Shown here one piece after another: positions 52,648 to 61,347 of a DNA stretch of 64,000 nucleotides. The stretch lies in assembly GCA_963739085.1 (NCBI GenBank), contig CAVTZA010000012.1:1-64000 (forward strand), given 5' to 3'. The notes under the pieces are model-generated. The model worked only from the letters and a program-made list of their open reading frames with translations, was not told the DNA's origin and searched no databases. The stretch comes from DATFQE01 sp963739085 (GTDB lineage Bacteria; Actinomycetota; Thermoleophilia; Gaiellales; Gaiellaceae). The position numbers and the translations under genes are program-made. How positions within the stretch are numbered: position 1 is the first letter of the stretch; each line of letters opens with the position of its first letter.

Positions 52648-53192
52648 CTATCCGGGTAACTCTCCGAGCGCGGCCGGCATGGTGTCGACGAACGACTCGA
52701 GCGACGCGGGCACCGGGATGGCCGCAAGCGCCGCCCACGCCGAACGCTGTGCGCGCTGGCTTCGGGCGAAGCCGCTGCACTCGCTGCAGTCGCGGAGATG
52801 CCTGCGAAGCACCCCGCGCTGCCGCCACGGGAGGCGGCCGTCGACCTGGCGCGACACGGCGAGTCCGGCCTCGTCGACAGCTGAACGTGCCCACGACCTC
52901 GACTTCGCCCGCTACGGGCGGTGCTGCGTCGTCGGCGAGATCGGTGGCGGAGACGCGCAGCCGACATGCGGCGTGGGCGAGCTCGAGGAGGCAGACATGC
53001 GGGCTCGAGCTGCGCTCGCCCGCGCTCGTGTGCGCGGTACGCGCCGACGAAGGCCGTCCGGGTGATCTCCTCGGCGGCGCGCGGGTCCCGCAGCAGCACG
53101 AGCGCGTACCGGTACACGTCGCCGACGTGCTGCCCGTAGAGGCGCTCGAATGCGCCTTCCCCGCGCCGCGCGTGCGCAAGACGCGGTGTCAT
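52648..53192 (-). pseudogene. Truncated sigma region 2 - zf-HC2 paralog
   Basis: The frame starts MTPRLAHARRGEGAFERLYGQHVGDVYRYALVLLRDPRAAEEITRTAF, a sigma-70 region 2, but region 4 is missing. After a frame change the zf-HC2 motif appears: SRQVDGRLPWRQRGVLRRHLRDCSEC, ending ELPG at 52648. It is the shortened paralog of the gene at 53251-54630; even the bases around the start match (ATCTAYCC then RGRC before ATGAC). Without region 4 it cannot work as a normal sigma factor. Confidence 0.65.
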
Positions 53193-53250
53193 GCCTGGAT
53201 AGATGCCGCGGAGACCCGGAACTTGCTGGCCGCCGCAGCTGGTGGCACGG

Positions 53251-54630
53251 CTACGGCCCGTGCGGCAACGGAACTCCGGGCACCTGCGGTAGCGGCGGCG
53301 GGGGGAGAGGCGGCGGTGGCAGCGGTGGAAGCTGCGGCAGTTGGGGAAGCGGTGGCAGCGGCGGAAGCGGCGGTGGCGGTGGAAGCACCTTGGGAAGCTC
53401 GACCGGCGGTGGCGGCGGCAGGACCGGCAGCTGCGGGAGGGTCACAGTGGGAAGCTGCAGCGGCGGCGGTTCGACGACCGCGGTGGGCCGCGGAACGACC
53501 GGCGCCGGTGTGCGATTGTGACGGGGCGGAAGAGGCGTGCGGCGTCGTCGCGGAGGGTGCCGGCGCCGCGGACGGTTCGTCGATTGCCTCGGAAGGACGG
53601 AGCGTGCGGCGATGCGCGCCGTTCTTTCCTGCCGGCTCGAACGTCTGCTCCACGAACCTGCGATCTGCTCGCTTGCCGGATCGTCGTGTCGCGCGGACTT
53701 GTTGGCCACGCGAAGCCGCAGATCCAGCCGTGGCGTGCGCGCGGCTGCGCGGCGACGGTCGGATTCGCGTCCCGCGTCTGCGTGACGGCGTTGACCGCCT
53801 CGTGCGTGGCTCCCGCGGCGACCGCTCCCGCAGCCACGACAGCGGCGACCTTGCCGAAGAGGCCGCTGCCGGCGACCGCCGCACTGCCGCCGACGGTCGC
53901 AGCGCCGCCGCCGCCGATGAAGTTCTGGAGCGAAACCGGGAGCGGCACGGCGCCGAGGGTCGTCTTGAGCGCCGAGCGATGCGCGCGCTGCCGGCGCTCG
54001 AGCGAGGCGCACTCCTTGCACTCGCGTAGGTGCGCGCGGAGCGGGCCGCGCTCGCTCTGGCGTGAGGGTTCCCTCGATGCGGTGGGTGAGGGCACGCTCC
54101 GCCTGGCCGCACGTGAGGCTCCCTTCGAGCTGCTCGCGGAGCGCGCGGCGGCCGCGGAAGAGCAGCGTCTCGACCGCGCTGACCGAGGTCTCGAGGACGG
54201 TGGCGATCTCGGCGTAGGAGCGGCCCTCGAGCTCGCGCATGATCAGGGCCGCGCGCTGGTTGAAGCTCAGGTGCGTGAGCGCCTCGCGGATCTCGTCGGC
54301 AGTCGGGACGTCGTCGTCGGCGCCGGCGCGCTGGTGCCCGTCGGTCTCCTGTAGCGCGACCTCCTGGGGCCGGCGCGCGGAGGCGCGGAAGCGCTGGCGA
54401 CACTCGTTGTGGGCGATCTTGATCAGCCAGTTGTGGGGCTTGACCGGCCGTTCGCCGCGGCGGAACGCGCGGTACGCGCTGAGGAAGGTGGCCTGGGTGA
54501 TGTCCTCGGCGTCGGCCTCGTTGTGGAGGACGGCGAGCGTGTAGCGGTAGACGTCGTGGACGTGGTGCTTGTAGAGCCGCTCGAACGCCCGGTCAACGGA
54601 CTTCTGGCGGTGGATGAGGACGGGGGTCAT
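53251..54630 (-). pseudogene. ECF-type sigma factor fused to zf-HC2 domain and Pro-rich tail, frameshifted
   Basis: Residues 1-170 are an intact sigma factor: region 2 (about 14-80; FERLYKHHVHDVYRYTLAVL) and region 4 (about 118-170; SYAEIATVLETSVSAVETLLFRGRR). At about 54055 the frame changes and zf-HC2 follows (GPLRAHLRECKECASLERRQRAHRSAL), then an Ala/Gly-rich helix. The Pro-rich end (PLPPLPQLPQLPPLPPPP) needs at least one more frame change. In this group the anti-sigma-like zinc finger sits on the same chain as sigma, so activity may be self-inhibited. Downstream lies its truncated paralog. Confidence 0.75.
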
Positions 54631-54869
54631 GTCCGGTAGATACCCCCGATTGCGATTTCTTGCGCTTTGCTCGCCTTTGCCGCTCGAGTCACCTTGCTCT
54701 AACGTCGGACCGCGCTCTGTGGATACGTCGGCGCGGGCTCGGTTCGAAGTCGTTGCAGACGCGTGATCGGTTCGGCGGTACCGTCTTCGCCGGGTGGCGG
54801 GAGGAACCGGACGCCAACTCCCCACCCCAAGGGGAGGGGAAGGAACCTCTCTTGGGCGCTGGCGCGTCC

Positions 54870-56276
54870 CTAAGCTTGCGCCGCCGCGCGCTTGCGGTTC
54901 GGGAGGTGGATCGCGCGACCGAGCGCGACGAGGCCGGCTTCCTTGATCGCCTCGGACAGCGTCGGGTGCGCGGCCATGCCGTCGGCGACCGTCTCGACCG
55001 TCGACTCCGCGTCAAGGGCCACGACGCCCGCCTCGATCAGGTCGGTCACGTGCGGCCCGACCATCACGATCCCGAGAAGCTCCCCGTACCGGGTCTCGTG
55101 GATCGACTTGACCCACCCGACCGTCTCGTTCTGCATCACGGCCCGCGCGTTCGCGACCCACGGGAACATCCCGGTGGCGACGTCGTCCCCGTACTGCTCG
55201 CGCGCCTCGGCCTCGGTCAGCCCCACGCCCGCGATCTCCGGATCGGTGTAGATCGGCCGCGGAACGCCGCGGTTGTCCACGACCGCGTCGTGGCCCATCG
55301 CATTCTCGGCTGCGACCTCGCCCTCGCGGAACGCGGTGTGCGCGAGCTGCCAGTACCCGGCGCAGTCGCCGACCGCGTAGATGTGCTCGGCCGTCGTCCG
55401 TCGGTGCTCGTCGGCGGCGATCCCCTTGCGCGGATCGAACTCGACACCGATCGACTCGAGCCCGAGCCCATCGACGAGCGGGCCGCGCCCGACCGCGACG
55501 AGCATCAGGTCGGCGTCCACGGTCTCGTCGTCGCCGAAGTGGACACGCAGGCCGTCGCCGGTCTCCTCCACGCCCGTGCACTGCTTCTCGAGATGGAGCG
55601 CGATCCCGCGTTTCTTGAACTGCTTTGCGAGCTCTTTCGACGCATCGTCGTCCTCGGCGGGGATGAGCTTCGGCAGCATCTCGATGATGGTCACCTCGGA
55701 GCCGAAGCGCCGGAAGATCGAGGCGAACTCGCAGCCGATGATCCCGCCGCCGAGCACGACGAGCCGGCGCGGCACGTCGGTCTGTGCCAGCAGCCCGGTC
55801 GAGTCGACGCAGCGGGCCGAGTCGAGCCCGGGGATCGGCGGCCGCAGCGGGAACGACCCCGTTGCGATGACGGCAGAGCGGAACGAGACGTCCTCCCCGC
55901 CCTCGACCGCGATCGTGTTCGCGTCCTTGAACCGGCCGGCCCCCTTGATCCACTCGACGCCGTTGGCCTTGAAGAGCGAGGCGACACCGCTGGTCATCTG
56001 CTTGACGACGCCCTCCTTCCACTCGTTCGCGGCGCCGAAGTCGAGCTGCGGCGCGCCGACCTGGACGCCGAGCTTCCCAAACGTCTCCTCGGCTTCCTTG
56101 ATCGCGAACGCGGTCTGTACCCAGGCCTTGGTCGGGATGCAGCCCACCCGCAGGCAGGTGCCGCCCAACTCGGGCTCCTTCTCGATGCACGCGGTCTTCG
56201 CGCCCAGCTGAGCGGCGCGAATCGCGGCCGTGTACCCGCCGGGGCCGCCTCCGAGGACGGCGACGTCAAACTCCAT
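54870..56276 (-). CDS. lpdA: Dihydrolipoyl dehydrogenase (E3)
   Basis: The 468-residue flavoprotein has the FAD motif GGGPGGYTAAIRAAQLG, the redox disulfide C41-C46 (GTCLRVGCIPTK), an NAD motif (VVLGGGIIGCEFASIF) and the dimer-interface His-Glu pair (AAHPTLSEAIKEAGL). It reoxidises dihydrolipoyl groups of the dehydrogenase complex and passes electrons to NAD. It is the last gene of the pyruvate dehydrogenase-like operon, 94 bp after the GNAT gene. GGGAG precedes the ATG. Confidence 0.93.
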   Translation of the reverse strand: MEFDVAVLGGGPGGYTAAIRAAQLGAKTACIEKEPELGGTCLRVGCIPTKAWVQTAFAIKEAEETFGKLGVQVGAPQLDFGAANEWKEGVVKQMTSGVASLFKANGVEWIKGAGRFKDANTIAVEGGEDVSFRSAVIATGSFPLRPPIPGLDSARCVDSTGLLAQTDVPRRLVVLGGGIIGCEFASIFRRFGSEVTIIEMLPKLIPAEDDDASKELAKQFKKRGIALHLEKQCTGVEETGDGLRVHFGDDETVDADLMLVAVGRGPLVDGLGLESIGVEFDPRKGIAADEHRRTTAEHIYAVGDCAGYWQLAHTAFREGEVAAENAMGHDAVVDNRGVPRPIYTDPEIAGVGLTEAEAREQYGDDVATGMFPWVANARAVMQNETVGWVKSIHETRYGELLGIVMVGPHVTDLIEAGVVALDAESTVETVADGMAAHPTLSEAIKEAGLVALGRAIHLPNRKRAAAQA

Positions 56277-56370
56277 CTCTCGCTCCCTGTCGCTTTCGCT
56301 CGATCCTACTGACGCCGCCCCGCCTCAGGCGTCAGCTGCCGATGCTCGGGCGATCCGCCGCGAAGGCGAC

Positions 56371-56832
56371 CTAGCCGAGCTCGGCGACCATGGTCGCCGA
56401 GCGGCCATGCTCCTCGACCTTGCGGAAGCCGAAGCTCTCGTAGAGACCGATCGACGGGTTGTCGCGGTCGACGCTCAGGCTGAGCCGCGCGAAGCCGTCG
56501 CGCTTGGCCCGCGCGATCAGGGCCTCGAGCATCTCCTTGCCGAGCCCGCGGCCGCGCCTGCTCGGGACGACCGCGATCGCGAGCTCGGGCGTCTCCTCGT
56601 CGACGAACCCGTAGCCGGGCTCGCCCTCCTTGAACAACCGGTACCAGGCAGCACCGACCGGAAAGCCCTCGTCGAGGGCGAGCACGCCTGCATCGCCATT
56701 CCGCCCCCACGCCATCACGTAGCGGTACACGGGTTGCTCGTCCTGACCCGCCGGTACCTCGCGGCGGTAGAAGGCGTGGTGGAGCATGTCGCGGAGGAAG
56801 CGGATGTCGCGCGGCTCGATCGGCCGGATCAT
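56371..56832 (-). CDS. GNAT acetyltransferase in the dehydrogenase operon
   Basis: The 153-residue protein is one GNAT domain (IRPIEPRDIRFLRDMLHHAFYRREV at the start, VVPSRRGRGLGKEMLEALI as acetyl-CoA loop, IGLYESFGFRKV near the end). It overlaps the upstream VOC gene by ATGA. Substrate unknown; its place in the operon might mean co-expression with central carbon flux, or only linkage. Confidence 0.83.
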   Translation of the reverse strand: MIRPIEPRDIRFLRDMLHHAFYRREVPAGQDEQPVYRYVMAWGRNGDAGVLALDEGFPVGAAWYRLFKEGEPGYGFVDEETPELAIAVVPSRRGRGLGKEMLEALIARAKRDGFARLSLSVDRDNPSIGLYESFGFRKVEEHGRSATMVAELG

Positions 56833-57161
56833 CGCCGTAATTCTTGAACGAGCTGGATGCGATTTCCATCCGGATCGAACACGTCGAGCAAACGGACCTC
56901 GCCGTGGAGCTCGAGCACGGTGCCGACCTCGACGTCCTCACCGCGTAGACGCTCGCCCTCGGCCTTCACGTCGTCGACGTCGATGGTGGCCACCCCGCCG
57001 TCTGCTTGCGGCTCGCCTTCGGCGAGCGCGATCTGCATCGCGCCGCACTCCAGCTTCGCCCAGCGGTCGTCCTCGTCCAGGTAGGTCTCCTCGAAGCCGA
57101 GGTTGCCCGTGTAGAACGCGCGACCGGCGTCCAGGTCGCGCACGAAGTACCAGACCCGCAC
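56829..57161 (-). CDS. VOC protein in the dehydrogenase operon
   Basis: The 110-residue VOC domain begins MRVWYFVRDLDAGRAFYTGNLGFEE and ends VFDPDGNRIQLVQEL, typical of glyoxalase-like proteins. It starts 4 bp after the E2 stop and overlaps the GNAT gene by ATGA, so it is translationally linked to both. Function unknown. Confidence 0.82.
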   Translation of the reverse strand: MRVWYFVRDLDAGRAFYTGNLGFEETYLDEDDRWAKLECGAMQIALAEGEPQADGGVATIDVDDVKAEGERLRGEDVEVGTVLELHGEVRLLDVFDPDGNRIQLVQELRR

Positions 57162-57165
57162 GCGC

Positions 57166-58407
57166 CTACAGTGCCAGGCCTGGCTCTTCCAGGAAGTCCT
57201 TGACCGTCCGCAGGAACTCGGAGGCGGTGGCGCCGTCGAGCGAGCGGTGGTCGCACGTCAGCGTCATGGTCATCATCGGCCGGACCTCGAGCTCGCCCTC
57301 GCCGACAACGACGCGGTCCTCCAGCGCGCCCACCGCCAGGATCGCGGCCTGCGGCGGGTTGAGCACTGCGATGAACTGCTCGACCCCGTACATGCCGAGG
57401 TTCGAGATCGTGAACGAGCCGCCGTCGAGGTCCTCCTGGCGCAGCTTCCCCTCGCGCGTGCGCGCGACCAGCTCGCGGCTCTCGACTGCGATCTGCTCGA
57501 TCGACTTCACCTCGGCGGCGCGCAGTACCGGGACGATCAGCCCGTTCGGAACTGCCACGGCGATGCCGATGTCCGCGCTCGGGAGCAGCTCGACCGCGTC
57601 CTCGGCGAAGCGCGCGTTGACGTCGCGGTGCCGCATCAGCGCCGCCGCACAGACCTTGATCAGGATGTCGTTGTAGCTCGGCCGCACGCCCTCCTTCGCC
57701 CGCTCGACGAGGCGGGCCCGGAGCTCGACGGACCGGGTCATGTCGGCCGACATCGAGATCTGGAAGGCCGGCGCCTGCCACGCCTCGGTCATCCGCCTGG
57801 CGATCGTCTTCCGCAGAGATGTGAGCGGGACGCGCTCGATCTCGCCCGTTCGCTCGGCGACGGCCGTGACCGCCGGAGCGGCGGCGGCGCGCTCGACGTC
57901 CTCGGCGACGATCCGGCCCTCGGGCCCCGTGCCGTGGACGGCCGCGAGCTCGATGCCGCGCTCCCGCGCGATCCGCCGCGCGAGCGGCGACGCCTTGATG
58001 CGGCCGTCGGCGCGCGCGGGCTCCGCGGGCGCCGCCTGCGTCGCCTGTTCGGCGCCGTTGCTCGAGGCTGCCGCCCCGCGCTCGCGCTCCTCGTCCCGCG
58101 CGGGCGCGCGCGACCCCTCTTCGGCAGCGGCGTCGTCGGTCTTGGGCGCCGTCTCGACCGAGACCTGCTCCCCTTCTTCGCCGATCACTGCGATCGTCTG
58201 CCCGACCGGAACCTCGCCCTCGGCGACGGCGATCCGCAGCAGGACGCCCGAGGCGTCGGCCTCCACCTCCTGTGTGACCTTGTCCGTGTCGAGCTCGTAG
58301 AGCGGCTCGCCCTTCTCGACCTGCTCGCCCTCGGACTTGAGCCAGCGAACGATGGTGCCGGCCTCCATGCCCTGGCCCAGGCGCGGAAGCTTGATCTCAG
58401 TCGCCAC
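57166..58407 (-). CDS. pdhC: Dihydrolipoamide acyltransferase (E2)
   Basis: The 413-residue E2 has a lipoyl domain (1-80; lipoyl Lys43 in ELDTDKVTQEV), a peripheral-subunit-binding domain (about 140-180; KASPLARRIARERGIELAAVHGTGPEGRIVAEDVE) and a catalytic domain ending in DHRSLDGATASEFL. The Ala/Glu-rich linker between domains is typical. Start overlaps the E1-beta stop by 11 nt. Substrate may be pyruvate, branched-chain 2-oxo acid or acetoin; sequence context alone does not decide. Confidence 0.92.
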   Translation of the reverse strand: MATEIKLPRLGQGMEAGTIVRWLKSEGEQVEKGEPLYELDTDKVTQEVEADASGVLLRIAVAEGEVPVGQTIAVIGEEGEQVSVETAPKTDDAAAEEGSRAPARDEERERGAAASSNGAEQATQAAPAEPARADGRIKASPLARRIARERGIELAAVHGTGPEGRIVAEDVERAAAAPAVTAVAERTGEIERVPLTSLRKTIARRMTEAWQAPAFQISMSADMTRSVELRARLVERAKEGVRPSYNDILIKVCAAALMRHRDVNARFAEDAVELLPSADIGIAVAVPNGLIVPVLRAAEVKSIEQIAVESRELVARTREGKLRQEDLDGGSFTISNLGMYGVEQFIAVLNPPQAAILAVGALEDRVVVGEGELEVRPMMTMTLTCDHRSLDGATASEFLRTVKDFLEEPGLAL

Positions 58408-59380
58408 GGGCCACGGTCTGCTTGATCGCCGCGAGCACGTCGGCCGCGTGCGGAACCACGTACTCCTCCATCACCGGCGCGAACGGCAGCGGCGTGAACT
58501 TCGCGCCGACGCGCTCGATCGGCGCGTCGAGGTAGTCGAAGGCCTGGTGCTGGACGACGGCCGCGATCTCCGCGCCGAAGCCCATGCGCGTGACAGCCTC
58601 GTGCGCGACGACACAGCGGTTCGTCTTCTTGACCGAGTCGACGATCGCCTGCTCGTCGAGCGGCAGCAGCGTGCGCGGGTCGACGACCTCGACCGAGATG
58701 CCCTCGCTCTCCGCCTGCTCCGCCGCCGAGAGCGCGTCGTGGACGAGCCGCCCGATCGCGACCACGGTCACGTCCGTCCCCTGCCGGTGCACACGCGCCT
58801 TGCCGATCTCGATCGGCTCGAGCTCCTCGGGCACCTCCTCCTTGATCCCGTAGAGCGTGCGGTGCTCGAAGAAGACGACGGGGTTGTCGTCGTAGATCGC
58901 CGACCAAAGCAGCCCGCGGACGTCTGTCGGCGTCGACGCGAACACCACCTTCAGGCCGGGGATGTGGGCGAACCAGGCCTCGAGCTGCTGGGCGTGCTGG
59001 GCGCCCGGAGACCACCCCGCGCCACCCTGCGTCCGCACGGTGACCGGAACCTTGAGCTGCCCACCGGACATGTAGCGGTGCTTCGCGGCCTGGTTGACGA
59101 TCTGCTCGGATGCGAGCGTGAGGAAGTCCTCGTACATCACCTCGGCGACCGGCCGCATGCCCTGAATCGCGGCGCCGATCGCCGTCCCCACCAGTGCCAT
59201 CTCGGAGATCGGCGTGTTGCGGACGCGGTCTGACCCGAACTCGTCGAGCATCCCCTGCGTGACCCCCATCGAACCGCCCATCTCGGCGATGTCCTGGCCC
59301 AAGATGAAGACGCTCTCGTCCTCGCGCATCGCACGCGAGAGCGCGTCGCGGACCGCCTCGCGATAGGACAGCTCAGGCAT
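58397..59380 (-). CDS. pdhB: 2-oxo acid dehydrogenase E1 beta subunit
   Basis: The 327-residue protein begins LSYREAVRDALSRAMREDESVFILGQDIAEMGGSMGVTQG and has the transketolase-like pyrimidine and C-terminal domains (EVVDPRTLLPLDEQAIVDSVKKTNRCVVAHEA). It pairs with the alpha subunit to decarboxylate a 2-oxo acid with thiamine diphosphate. Its start overlaps the E1-alpha stop by 8 nt. Confidence 0.92.
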   Translation of the reverse strand: MPELSYREAVRDALSRAMREDESVFILGQDIAEMGGSMGVTQGMLDEFGSDRVRNTPISEMALVGTAIGAAIQGMRPVAEVMYEDFLTLASEQIVNQAAKHRYMSGGQLKVPVTVRTQGGAGWSPGAQHAQQLEAWFAHIPGLKVVFASTPTDVRGLLWSAIYDDNPVVFFEHRTLYGIKEEVPEELEPIEIGKARVHRQGTDVTVVAIGRLVHDALSAAEQAESEGISVEVVDPRTLLPLDEQAIVDSVKKTNRCVVAHEAVTRMGFGAEIAAVVQHQAFDYLDAPIERVGAKFTPLPFAPVMEEYVVPHAADVLAAIKQTVARGD

Positions 59381-60344
59381 AGAGGTTCTTGAGCGCGTCC
59401 TCGGGCTTCGGGTCGGTCCCCGCCTTGGCAAACTCGACCGACGCGTCGACGAGCTCATGCGCCTCGCGGTCGAACTGCTCGAACTCCTCGTCTGAGAGGT
59501 CGAGCCGCTGACGCAGCTTGGTGATCGGGTCCTCGGTCTCGCGGAGGCGCGGGAGCTCGTCCTTCGGCCGGTAGACCTGCGGGTCGCCGACGTAGTGGCC
59601 CGTGAGCCGGTACGTCCTGACGTGCAGAAACACCGGCCCATGTCCCTCGCGCGCGTGCGCGAGCGCCTCGATCGTCGCCCGGTGGACCTCCTCGACGTCC
59701 TGCCCGTCGACGTGCACAGCGCGCATGCCGTACGCCTCGGCCCGCTTGCAGAGATCCTCGATCGGCAGCTGCTGCTTGGCAGGGGTCGACTCCGCCCAGC
59801 CGTTGTCCTCGAGCACGAACAGCGCCGGGACGCGCCAGAGCTGGGCGAGGTTGAGCGATTCGTGGACGGTGCCGATGTTGGTCGCGCCGTCGCCGAAGAA
59901 GGCCACGGCGACGCGCGGCTCGTCGCGGAGCTTGAACGCGAGCGCGGCGCCGGTAATCGCGGGCAGCCCGCCGCCGACCACCGCGTTCGCGCCCATGTTC
60001 CCGCGCTCGACGTCGTACAGGTGCATCGACCCGCCGTAGCCATGCGAGCAGCCCTCGAGCTTTCCGTACAGCTCGGCCATCAGCTCGTTCGGATGCGTTC
60101 CCTTGGCGAGGGTGTGGCCGTGCGCCCGGTGGGTCGAGGCGATCACGTCGCCCTCCTCGAGCGCGCGGCAAACACCTACGGCGACGGCCTCCTGGCCGAT
60201 CGCCACGTGGAGGAATCCCGGCAGCTCGCCGGCGCGGAAACGCTCCTCGACCTTCTCCTCGAAGCGCCTGATGAGGAGCATCTCGCGGAAGAAGTCCTGC
60301 AGCGTCTCCTCGGACAGGGCTCCGCGCTTCTCGACCTTGGCCAT
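59373..60344 (-). CDS. pdhA: 2-oxo acid dehydrogenase E1 alpha subunit
   Basis: The 323-residue protein has the thiamine-diphosphate motif GDGATNIGTVHESLNLAQLWRVPALFVLEDNGW and the phosphorylation-loop-like segment TYRLTGHYVGDP. It starts the operon E1a-E1b-E2-VOC-GNAT-E3. ATG 60344 is used; TACATT (60354-60359) lies 9 bp before it, indicating a short leader or none. Acetoin dehydrogenase is an alternative for the whole complex, since E1 subunits look alike; no acetoin genes are seen. Confidence 0.92.
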   Translation of the reverse strand: MAKVEKRGALSEETLQDFFREMLLIRRFEEKVEERFRAGELPGFLHVAIGQEAVAVGVCRALEEGDVIASTHRAHGHTLAKGTHPNELMAELYGKLEGCSHGYGGSMHLYDVERGNMGANAVVGGGLPAITGAALAFKLRDEPRVAVAFFGDGATNIGTVHESLNLAQLWRVPALFVLEDNGWAESTPAKQQLPIEDLCKRAEAYGMRAVHVDGQDVEEVHRATIEALAHAREGHGPVFLHVRTYRLTGHYVGDPQVYRPKDELPRLRETEDPITKLRQRLDLSDEEFEQFDREAHELVDASVEFAKAGTDPKPEDALKNLYA

Positions 60345-60376
60345 TGCGGGGCCAATGTACCGATAACCTCCCGCCC
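60345..60376. promoter_or_regulatory. 32-bp bidirectional promoter
   Basis: The divergent starts at 60344 (leftward, pdhA) and 60377 (rightward) are separated by 32 bp. TACATT on the minus strand (60354-60359) and GATAAC on the plus strand (60362-60367) are back-to-back candidate -10 boxes, each about 9 bp from its start codon. The 5' leaders must be very short. Confidence 0.55.
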
Positions 60377-61030
60377 GTGAAGCTGGCAAACCGATGGCGG
60401 GAGATCGAGCGCGAGCTCCCGGAGGACTGGCGCGAGGCCCGGCTGCTGCTTCGAGTTTCCGACCCGAGCCAGGCCGAGCGCGCGGCCGCCATGCTCACGC
60501 CTCTGATGCCGGGGCGCCACGGCGACGAGATCCGCTTCCACGCGGCTCGGAGCGGCGCGGGTGCCGGCCCCGACGCCGTCTCGCGTCTCCTGGGCCGGCT
60601 CGACCGCGAGCGCATAAAGGGCCAACTGGAGCTCGTGTCGACCGAGAAGACGGCGGAGCCCGAGCCGGAGGCGCAGCCGGTCGAGACGCCGCGCCTCGTG
60701 GAGTCGTGGGAGCACGCCCTGTCCACGCTCCCACCCGACTGGAGCGACCTCTACGCCGAGCTGGAGCTCGACTCCTCCGACCACCTCGAGCGGGCTGCGC
60801 TGCTGCTCTCGCCCGTCAACCCGGCCCGCTACGGCGAGAGGCCTGGGCTCCGCTTCCGTGTGGCGCGCCGCTTCGGCTACGGCGCCTCAGCGGCCGTCGT
60901 GCGCAGGTGCCTGGAGCGGCTCGACGGCGAAGGCGTCACGGGCCAGCTCCGCATCCTCCGCGTCCTGTCGGACACCGACCCGGTCGCCACGCAGGGACCG
61001 GTCTGGTACGTCGAGGGGAAAGCGGTCTAA
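60377..61030 (+). CDS. Conserved hypothetical with internal duplication
   Basis: The 217-residue protein consists of two similar halves: LANRWREIERELPEDWREARLLLRV ... VSRLLGRLDRERIKGQLELV, and LVESWEHALSTLPPDWSDLYAELEL ... VRRCLERLDGEGVTGQLRIL, joined by a Pro/Glu-rich linker at about 90-105. W-x-x-x-x-x-x-LP-x-D-W and LxRLD-x-E-x-x-GQL are shared. I do not know the family. It begins an operon with a PRC-barrel-like gene 5 bp downstream. Confidence 0.6.
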   Translation: MKLANRWREIERELPEDWREARLLLRVSDPSQAERAAAMLTPLMPGRHGDEIRFHAARSGAGAGPDAVSRLLGRLDRERIKGQLELVSTEKTAEPEPEAQPVETPRLVESWEHALSTLPPDWSDLYAELELDSSDHLERAALLLSPVNPARYGERPGLRFRVARRFGYGASAAVVRRCLERLDGEGVTGQLRILRVLSDTDPVATQGPVWYVEGKAV

Positions 61031-61035
61031 GAGGA

Positions 61036-61311
61036 ATGCCCGACCCGATCTCCTGGCTCGTGCTCGAGCCCGGCCACGCCGTGGTCACCGCCGACGGCGA
61101 GAAGCTCGGGACGGTCAAGGAGGTGCTCGGCGACACCGAAGCCGACATCTTCGACGGGCTGCGCGTGAGCACCGGCGCGCTGGGCACCGGCGAGACGTAC
61201 GTGCCCGCGGAGCTTCTCGAGTCGATCGACACGGACGCGGTGCACCTGAGAATCCCCAGCACCGAGGCCGACCACCTCGATCGCTTCGCTCCTCCGGGCG
61301 AACAGATGTAG
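61036..61311 (+). CDS. PRC-barrel/DUF2171-like small protein
   Basis: The 91-residue protein resembles PRC-barrel-like domains: an N-terminal strand pair VVTADGEKLGTVKEVLGD, then VSTGALGTGETYVPAELLESID. Such domains bind protein partners and occur in ribosome-processing or stress proteins. It starts 5 bp after the previous gene. Role unknown. Confidence 0.68.
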   Translation: MPDPISWLVLEPGHAVVTADGEKLGTVKEVLGDTEADIFDGLRVSTGALGTGETYVPAELLESIDTDAVHLRIPSTEADHLDRFAPPGEQM

Positions 61312-61347
61312 GTTTGTGCGCGCGCGGGGAGCGGTATCGTCTCCCCG

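Noticed and set aside
53189..53521. Gly-rich plus-strand reading that looks like a glycine-repeat protein
   Set aside because: It is the antisense of the proline-rich tail of the sigma/zf-HC2 gene.
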